Assembly (NCBI RefSeq): GCF_040802235.1
Contig: NC_133172.1
Location: 28,105,738-28,169,737, forward strand
Direction: 5' to 3'
Length of the DNA stretch: 64,000 nucleotides
Source of the DNA: Manis javanica
Taxonomy: Eukaryota > Chordata > Mammalia > Pholidota > Manidae
Shown here: positions 57,311 through 64,000 of the stretch, piece after piece
Layout of the letters: each line of letters opens with the position of its first letter
Position numbering within the stretch: position 1 is the stretch's first letter
Translations under genes and position numbers: made by a program
The notes under the pieces: model-generated
The model's database searches: none
Seen by the model: the letters and a program-made list of their open reading frames with translations, nothing else
What the model was told of the DNA's origin: nothing

Positions 57311-58864
57311 AATTGGATTATTTGCTTTTTTTTTGTTGAGGTGTGTGAGCTCTTTATATATATATATATATTTTGGATGTCAACCCTTTATCGGATCTGT
57401 CATTTATGAATGTATTCTCCCATACCTTTTTGTTCTATTAATAGTGTCCTTTGCTGTACAGAAGTTTTCATCTTGATATAGTCCCACTTGTTCATTTTTG
57501 CTTTAGTTTCCCTTACCTGGGGAGATAAGTTCAAGAAGAAGTCACTCATATTTATGTGCAAGAGATTTTTGCCTATGTTTTTCTCTAAGAGTTTTATGGT
57601 TTCATGACTTTCATTCAGGTCCTTGATCCATTTCAAATTTACTTTTGTGTATGGGGTTAGACAGTGATCCAGTTTCATTCTCTTACATGTAGCTGTACAG
57701 TTTTGCCAGCACCATCTGTTGAAGAGACTGTCATTTCCCCACTGTATGTCCATGGCTCCTTTATCGTATATTAATTGATCATATATGTTTGGGTTAATGT
57801 TTGGAGTCTCTATTCTGTTCCACTGGTCTGTGGCTCTGCTCTTGTGCCAGTACTAAATTGTCTTGATTACTGTGGCTTTGTAGTAGAGCTTGAAGTTGGG
57901 AAGCAAGATTCCCCCCACTTTATTCTTTCTTCTCAGGATTGCTTTGGCTATTCGGGGTCTTTGATGTTTCCATATGAATTTTTGAACTATTTGTTCCAGT
58001 TCATTGAAGAATGCTGTTGGTAATTTTATAGGCATTGCATCAAATCTGTATTTTGCTTTGGGCAGGATGGCCATTTTGAGGGTATTAATTCTTCCTAGCC
58101 AAGAGCATGGGATGAGTTTCCATTTGTTAGTGTCCTCTTTAATTTCTCTTAAGAGTGTCTTATAGTTTTCAGGGTATAGGTCTTTCACTTCCTTGGTTAG
58201 ATTTATTCCTAGGTATTCTATTCTTTTGGATGCAATTGTGAATGGAATTTTTTTCCTCATTTCTCTTTCTATTAGTTCATTGTAGTGTATAGGAAAGTCA
58301 CATATTTCTGTGTGTTAATTTTGTATCCTGCAACTCTGCTGAATTCCGATATTAGATCTAGTAGTTTTGGAGTGGAGTCTTTAGGGTTTTTTATGTACAA
58401 TATCATGTCATCTGCAAATAGTGACAGTTTAACTTCTTTACCAATCTGAATTCCTTGCATTTCTTTGTTTCGTCTAATTGCCATGGCTAGGACCTCCAGT
58501 ACCACATTGAATAACACTGGGGAGAGTGGGCATCCCTGTCTTGTTCCGATCTCAGAGGAAAAGCTTTCAGCTTCTTGCTGTTCAGTATAATGTTGGCTGT
58601 GGGTTTATCATATATGGCCTTTATTATGTTGAGGTACTTGCCCTCTATACCCATTTTGTTGAGAGTTTTTATCATGAATGGATGTTGAATTTTGTTGAAT
58701 GCTTTTTCAGCATCTATGGAGATGATCATGTGGTTTTTGTCCTTCTTTTTGTTTATGTGGTGGATGATGTTGATGGATTTTTGAATGTTGTACCATCCTT
58801 GCATCCCTGGGATGAATCTCACTTGGTCATGGTGTATGATTCTTTTGATGTATTTTTGAATTCA

Positions 58865-58978
<114 letters not shown>

Positions 58979-60826
58979 TCATAGAATGAGTTTGGGAATA
59001 TTCCATCCTCTTCTATTTTTTGGAAAACTTTAAGGACAATGGGTATTATGTCTTCTCTGTATGTTTGATAAATTTCTGAGGTAAATCCATCAGGCCTGGG
59101 GGTTTTGTTCTTGGGTAGTTTTTTTGATTACCGTTTCAATTTCTTTGCTCGTAATTGGTTTGTTTAACTTTTGTGTTTCTTCCTTGGTCAGTCTTGGAAG
59201 GTTGTATTTTTCTAGGAAGTTGTCCATTTCTTCTAGGTTTTCCAGCTTCTTAGCATGTATGTTTTCATAGTAGTCTCTAATAATTCTTTGTATTACTGTT
59301 GGGTCCGTCATGATGTTTCCTTTCTCATTTCTGATTCTGTTGATGTGTGTTGATTCTCTTTTTCTCTTAATAAGTCTGGCTAGAGGCTTATCTATTTTGT
59401 TTGTTTTCTCAAAGAACCAGCTCTTGGTTTCATTTATTTTTTTCTATTGTTTTATTATTCTCAATTTTATTTGTTTCTTCTCTGATCTTTATTATGTCCC
59501 TCCTTCTGCTGACTTTCAACCTCATTTGTTCTTCTTTTTCCAATTTTGATAATTGTGGCATTAGAGTATTCATTTGAGATTGTTCTTCCTTCTTTAAATA
59601 TGCCTGTATTGATATATACTTTCCTCTTAAGACTGCTTTTGCTGGGTCCCACAGAAGTTGGGGCTTTGTGTTGTTTTTGTTATTTGTTTCCATATATTGC
59701 TTGATCTCTATTTTAATTTGGTCATTGAGCCATCGATTATTTAGGGGCATGTTAGCATCCATGTGTTTGTGAGCCTTTTTGCTTTCTTTGTACAATTTAT
59801 TTCTATTTTTATACCTTTGTGGTCTGAAAAGTTGGTTAGTAGAATTTCAATCTTTTTGAATTGACTGAGGCTCTTTCTGTGGCCTAGTGTGTGGTCTATT
59901 ATGGAGAATGTTCCATGTGGACTTGAGAAGAATGTGTATCCTGTTGTTTTTGGTTGTAGAGTTCTATAGATGTCTATTAGGTCCATCTGTTTTAGTGTGT
60001 TGTTCAGTGCCTCTGTGTCCTTACTTATTTTCTGTCTGGTGGATCTGTTCTTTGGAGTGAGTGGTGTGTTGAAGTCTCCTAGAATTAATGCATTGCATTC
60101 TATTTCCTCCTTTAATTCTGTTAGTATTTGTTTCACATATGCTGGTGCTCCTGTGTTGGGTGCATATATATTTATAATGTTTATATCCTCTTGTTGGACT
60201 GACCCCTTTATCATTATGTAATATCCTTATTTATCTCTTGTTACTTTCTTTATTTTGAAGTCTATTTTGTCTGATACTAGTACTGCAACACCTGCTTTTT
60301 TCTGCTTGTGGTTTGCATGAAATATCTTTTTCCATCCCTTGACTTTTAGTCTGTGCATGTCTTTCGGTTGAGGTGAGTCTCTTGTAAGCAGCATATAGTT
60401 GGGTCTTGCTTTTTATTCATTCTATTACTCTGTGTCTTTTGTTTGGTGCATTCAGTCAATTTACATTAGGGTGATTATTGAAAGATATGTACTTATTGCT
60501 ATCACAGGCTTTAGATTCGTGGTTACCAAAGGTTCAAGGTTAGCTTCTTTAGTATTTTACTGTCTACTTAAGTCACTTATTGAGCTATTATAAACAGTGT
60601 CTGATGATTCTTTATTTCTGTCCTTTCTTATTCCTCCTCCTCCTCCATCGTTTATATGTTGGGTGTTTTATTCTGTGCTCTTTTGTGTTTCCTTTGACAG
60701 CTTTTGTGGGTACCTGATTTTATTTTTTGCCTTTAGTTAGTATTTGGTTGGTCTGCTTTCTTTGCTGTGATTTTATTTTCTCTGTTGACATCTATTTAGC
60801 CTTAGGAGTGCTCCCATTTAGAGCAG

Positions 60827-61720
60827 TCACTGTAAAATACCCTGTAGAGGTGTTTTGTGGGAGCCAAATTCCCTCAACTTTTGCTTGTTTGGGAATTGTT
60901 TAATCCCTCCTTCATATTTAAATGATAATTGTGCTGGATACAGTATTCTTGGTTCAAGGGCCTTCTGTTTCATTGCATTAAATATATCATGCCATTCTCT
61001 TCTGGCCTGTAAGGTTTCTGTTGAGAAGTCTGATGATAGCCTGATGGGTTTTCTTTTGTAGGTGACCTTTTTCCTCTCTATAGCTGCCTTTAAAACTCTG
61101 TCCTTGTCCTTGATCTTTTCCATTTTAATTATTATGTGTCTTGGTGTTGTCCTTTTTGGGTCCCTTGTGTTGGGAATTCTGTGTGCCTCTGTGGGTGTTG
61201 CCCTCTTTGGCTCCCTTTTGTTGGGAGTTCTGTGTGCTTCTGTGGCCTGATCGACTATTTCCTCACCCATTTTGGGGAAGTTTTTAGCAATTATATCTTC
61301 AAAGACACTTTCTATCCCTTTTTCTCTCTCTTATTCTTCTGGTACCCCTATAATGCCTATATTGTTCCATTTGGATTGGTCACACAGTTCTCTTAACCTT
61401 GTTTCATTCCTTGAGATCCTTTTATCTCTCTCTGCATCAGCCTCTCTGCATTCCTTTTCTCTGATTTCTATTCCATTAATGGCCTCTTGCACCTCATCCA
61501 TTCTGCTTTTACGTCCTTCCAGAGATTGTTTTATTTCTGTAGTCTCCCTCCCTACTTTCTCCATTAGCTCTTGCATTTTTCTCTGCAGGTCCGTCAGCAT
61601 GGTTATGACCTTTATTTTGAAATCTTTTTCTGGAAGATTGGTTAGGTCTATCTCTCCAAGTTCCTTCTCAGGGGTTGTCTCTGTGATTTTGGTCTGGATC
61701 AAATTCTTCTGCCTTTTCAT
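60827..61720 (-). pseudogene. L1 ORF1, disrupted, insertion B
   Basis: The N-terminal frame (61720-61331) starts MKRQKNLIQTKITET and runs through the coiled coil to WNNIGIIGVPEE. The C-terminal frame (61270-60827) holds TPRHIIIKMEKIKDKD and ends at LQGILQ. They are joined only through a frame change near 61330. The linker holds a 51-base tandem duplication (61149-61199 and 61200-61250), giving two diverged copies of a 17-residue unit beginning TEAHR. Confidence 0.9.
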
Positions 61721-62532
61721 GGTGATAGAGGTAGTTGTGGGGAGCTGGCGTGTGTGTCGGCTGGGAGAACATCCCTTTTTGCTAGTTTGTGGCCTTTCTC
61801 TCCTGGGAGAATGGCGACCCCTAAGTGGCTTGTGCTAGGCAGCTGCATGCAGATGGAGTCTCTGATTCTTGCCCAGCTGCTGTGGTTTAAGCTCTGTGTT
61901 TGCTGTGCGCGTGGCCAGCCTCAGGCTGCTGCTCAGCAGTGGCAGGGCTGCACCAGTGGGGGAATAGGCTGGAGGCTGTTTATTACCATGAGGGGTCTTA
62001 GAGCTGCACTGCCACCCAGGGGGTTAGGGTGCCCAGAGTTCCCCGGGATTCCCAGCTACTGGGATGTCTCAGGATGCTCCCATCCAACTGTGGGGTCTCT
62101 GTCCCTTTAAGATTTTCAAAAAGCACTCACTTTTCTTTGTCCCAGGGGCTCCAGCTGTGGGTACCCGCTTTCAGATTTTACTGTTCCATTTCCCTAGTAT
62201 CCAGCACACCACACACTGTGTGTCTGCGCTCCCGGTGCAGATGGCTAGGGCTGGGTATTCAGCAGTCCTGGGTTCCCTCTCCTTCCCCACTCTGACTCCT
62301 CTCCTCCTGCTGGGGAGCTGGGGTAGGGGTGGTGCTTGGGTCCTGCTGGGCCACGGCTTGTATCTTACCCCCTTTGTGAGGCGCAGGGGTCTCGTAGATG
62401 TAGATGTAGCCTGGCTGTTGTACTGTATCTTCTGGTCTCTCTTTTAGGAATAGTTGTATTTGTTGTATTTTCAAAAATATATATGGTTTTGGAAGCAGAT
62501 TTCTGCTGCTATACTCACGCCACCATCTTCAA
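61721..62532 (-). promoter_or_regulatory. L1 insertion B 5' UTR / internal promoter
   Basis: About 0.8 kb before ORF1 that corresponds to 40680-41514 of insertion A, with the AAGATGG word at the 5' border. Presumed silent; no activity can be judged from sequence. Confidence 0.75.
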
Positions 62533-62546
62533 TTTTCATCATTTTT
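62533..62546. repeat. Target-site duplication of L1 insertion B, right copy
   Basis: ttttcatcattttt, partner of 54831-54844, directly abutting the L1 5' end. Confidence 0.75.
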
Positions 62547-63367
62547 GATGTCATTAAGAACATATGTGATTCATGGAAGGAGGTCAAAATATTAACAATG
62601 ACAAGTTTAGAAGGAGTTGATTCCAACCCTCATGGATGACTGAGGGGCTCAAGTCTCCAGTGGAGTAAGTAAGTGCAGATGTGGTGGAAATAGCAAGAGA
62701 ACTAGAATTACAAGTGGAGATATGAGTGAATTGCTACCATGTCATGATGAAACTTGAATGGATGAGGAGTTGCTTCTTAGGGATGAGCAAAGGTGATTTC
62801 TTGAGATGGAGTCTACCTCTCGTAAAGATGCTGTGAATTGCTCATTGAAATGACAGCACAAGGTTTAGAATATCACCGAAACTTAGTTGATAAAACAGTG
62901 GCAGGATTTGAGAGGACTGACTCTACTTTTGAAACACATTGTACTATGGGTAAAATGCCATCAAACAGCATTGTGTGCAACTGAGAAATCATTGGTGAAA
63001 GGAAGAGTCACTTGGTGTGGCAACTTCATGGCTGTCTTATTCTAAGAAATTGCCACAGCCACCACAATCTTCAGCAACCACCACCCTGAACATTCAGCAG
63101 CTGTAGACACTGAGGCAAAACCTTCCACTAGCAAAAAGATTATAACTCATTGAAAGCTGAGATGATGGTTAGCATTTTTTAGCAATAAAGTATTTTTTAA
63201 TTAAGGCACATACATAATTTTTTAGGCATAATGCTGTTGTGCACTTAATAGACTACAGTATAGTGTAAACATAACTTTAATGTGCACTGGGAAACCAAAA
63301 AATTTATTTGACTCACTTTCTTGCAGTTGTTTGGAAACAAAGTTTCAATATCTCTGCAGTATGCCTG
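62533..63367 (+). mobile_element. Tigger1 DNA transposon, 3' part
   Basis: It continues exactly where 54844 stops: 'gtcattaagaacatatgtgattcatgg', 'ggtggaaatagcaagagaactagaatta', 'gatgatggttagcattttttagcaataaag', 'tagactacagtatagtgtaaacataac', and a 3' terminal repeat ending 'aatatctctgcagtatgcctg', followed by TA. The transposase reading frame is broken throughout. Confidence 0.92.
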
Positions 63368-63539
63368 TAGAGCAAACAACCTTTGAAGTGATAGTGTTTC
63401 CTCCTGGAGCAAAGAGCAGACATACCTACTGTGCATTATAAAATGTTCTGCTCTCCTAAGTTCAGGGTTCCTCTTCTGGAGGTTTACGTTGCAAAATACA
63501 CATCACTTTATAGAGTATATTAGACTCTTTGTTCTCAGA

Positions 63540-63690
63540 AACACAGGGAGAGGGTATAGCCTAGTGGTTAAGAGGTCAGGCTCTGAGCATAGGCTCAAAT
63601 TACAGCACCAAATTTGAGCATAAGCTCAAATTTTTGTAGGCATGGTACCTGGAACAAGCTACTTAACATCACTTCCCTACAGAATGTGAT
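63540..63690 (+). repeat. MIR SINE, sense, with a small internal repeat
   Basis: Landmarks: 'agggtatagcctagtggttaagaggtcaggctctg', then 'ctacttaacatcacttcccta'. The middle contains a local copy of 'gcataggctcaaatt / gcataagctcaaattt'. Confidence 0.65.
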
Positions 63691-63744
63691 CTGAGGGCAG
63701 ATACTCGAAAGAAAGAATGGGAAGAAAAACATTTAGTAATTTCT

Positions 63745-64000
63745 ATTTAAAATGATTACATGATACCAGTGATTTCACTCCTGGGTAGATAACCAAAAGA
63801 AATACATTCATATGTATGTTGAAAAACATCTACTGGAATGTCCAATGCAATGTGAGGTATGATAGGTCCAAACTGGAAACTACCCAAACATTCACCAAAA
63901 GTAGATGGATAAATCATGGCATTTCCACATGATGGAATGCTAGGCAACAATGAGAATGATAATATTAACTACATGCAATAATAAATGAATCTTCAGACAT
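63745..64000 (+). repeat. Old L1 ORF2 3'-end fragment, sense, runs off the window
   Basis: 'gtgatttcactcctgggtagataacc', 'gtccaaactggaaactacccaaac' and 'gatggataaatcatggcatttccac' are ordered L1 ORF2 C-terminal words. Stops are frequent. It continues beyond the window edge. Confidence 0.7.

Overview
The window is nuclear DNA from a placental mammal, most likely a pangolin (Pholidota). The evidence is an intron-bearing vertebrate gene with a CpG-island promoter, mammal-wide repeats (MIR, L2, MER5/MER20-type hAT elements, Tigger1) and two long L1 elements. No primate Alu, rodent B1/B2 or carnivore CAN-type SINE was seen. The L1 subfamily and an L1-associated retroviral 3' cassette resemble sequences I associate with Manis assemblies. 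That species call rests on recognition from memory, not on a search.

Positions 1-5429 hold old repeats and the 3' UTR of the only protein-coding gene found. DNAJA2 lies on the minus strand from 17395 (ATG) to 5430 (stop). All nine coding exons have GT..AG borders and consistent phases, and they give a complete 412-residue type I J-domain co-chaperone: J domain with HPD, Gly/Phe region, four CxxC zinc motifs, substrate-binding domains and a C-terminal CAHQ prenylation box. Its promoter sits in a CpG island (about 16780-17620) with a GC box and a CRE-like site. Introns hold MIR and hAT-type repeats, and intron 3 holds a diverged 243-bp duplication.

Positions 17.9-64 kb show no recognisable host gene. 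This is intergenic sequence upstream of DNAJA2, consisting of microsatellites, several antisense L2 copies, MIRs, old L1 tails, local duplications and two large nested insertions.

Insertion A (32960-41514, minus strand) is a near-full-length L1. It is followed by about 1.9 kb of extra 3' sequence that contains the 3' end of an endogenous retrovirus: a broken envelope transmembrane-subunit fragment, a long noncoding stretch, a polypurine tract, and U3-R of an LTR ending at its poly(A) site. The same 13-bp sequence flanks the whole 8.55-kb block, which points to one L1-mediated event with 3' transduction. Its ORF2 also carries an internal 575-bp tandem duplication.

Insertion B (54845-62532, minus strand) is a second near-full-length L1, inserted into a Tigger1 DNA transposon (53364-63367) with a 14-bp target-site duplication. 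It is itself interrupted at 55812-57294 by a 5'-truncated second copy of the same retroviral cassette, with a poly(A) tail and a perfect 16-bp target-site duplication. The most notable observation is therefore a retroviral 3' end that has been spread as L1 cargo, present twice in this window. Both L1s and both envelope fragments are broken by stops, frameshifts or truncation.
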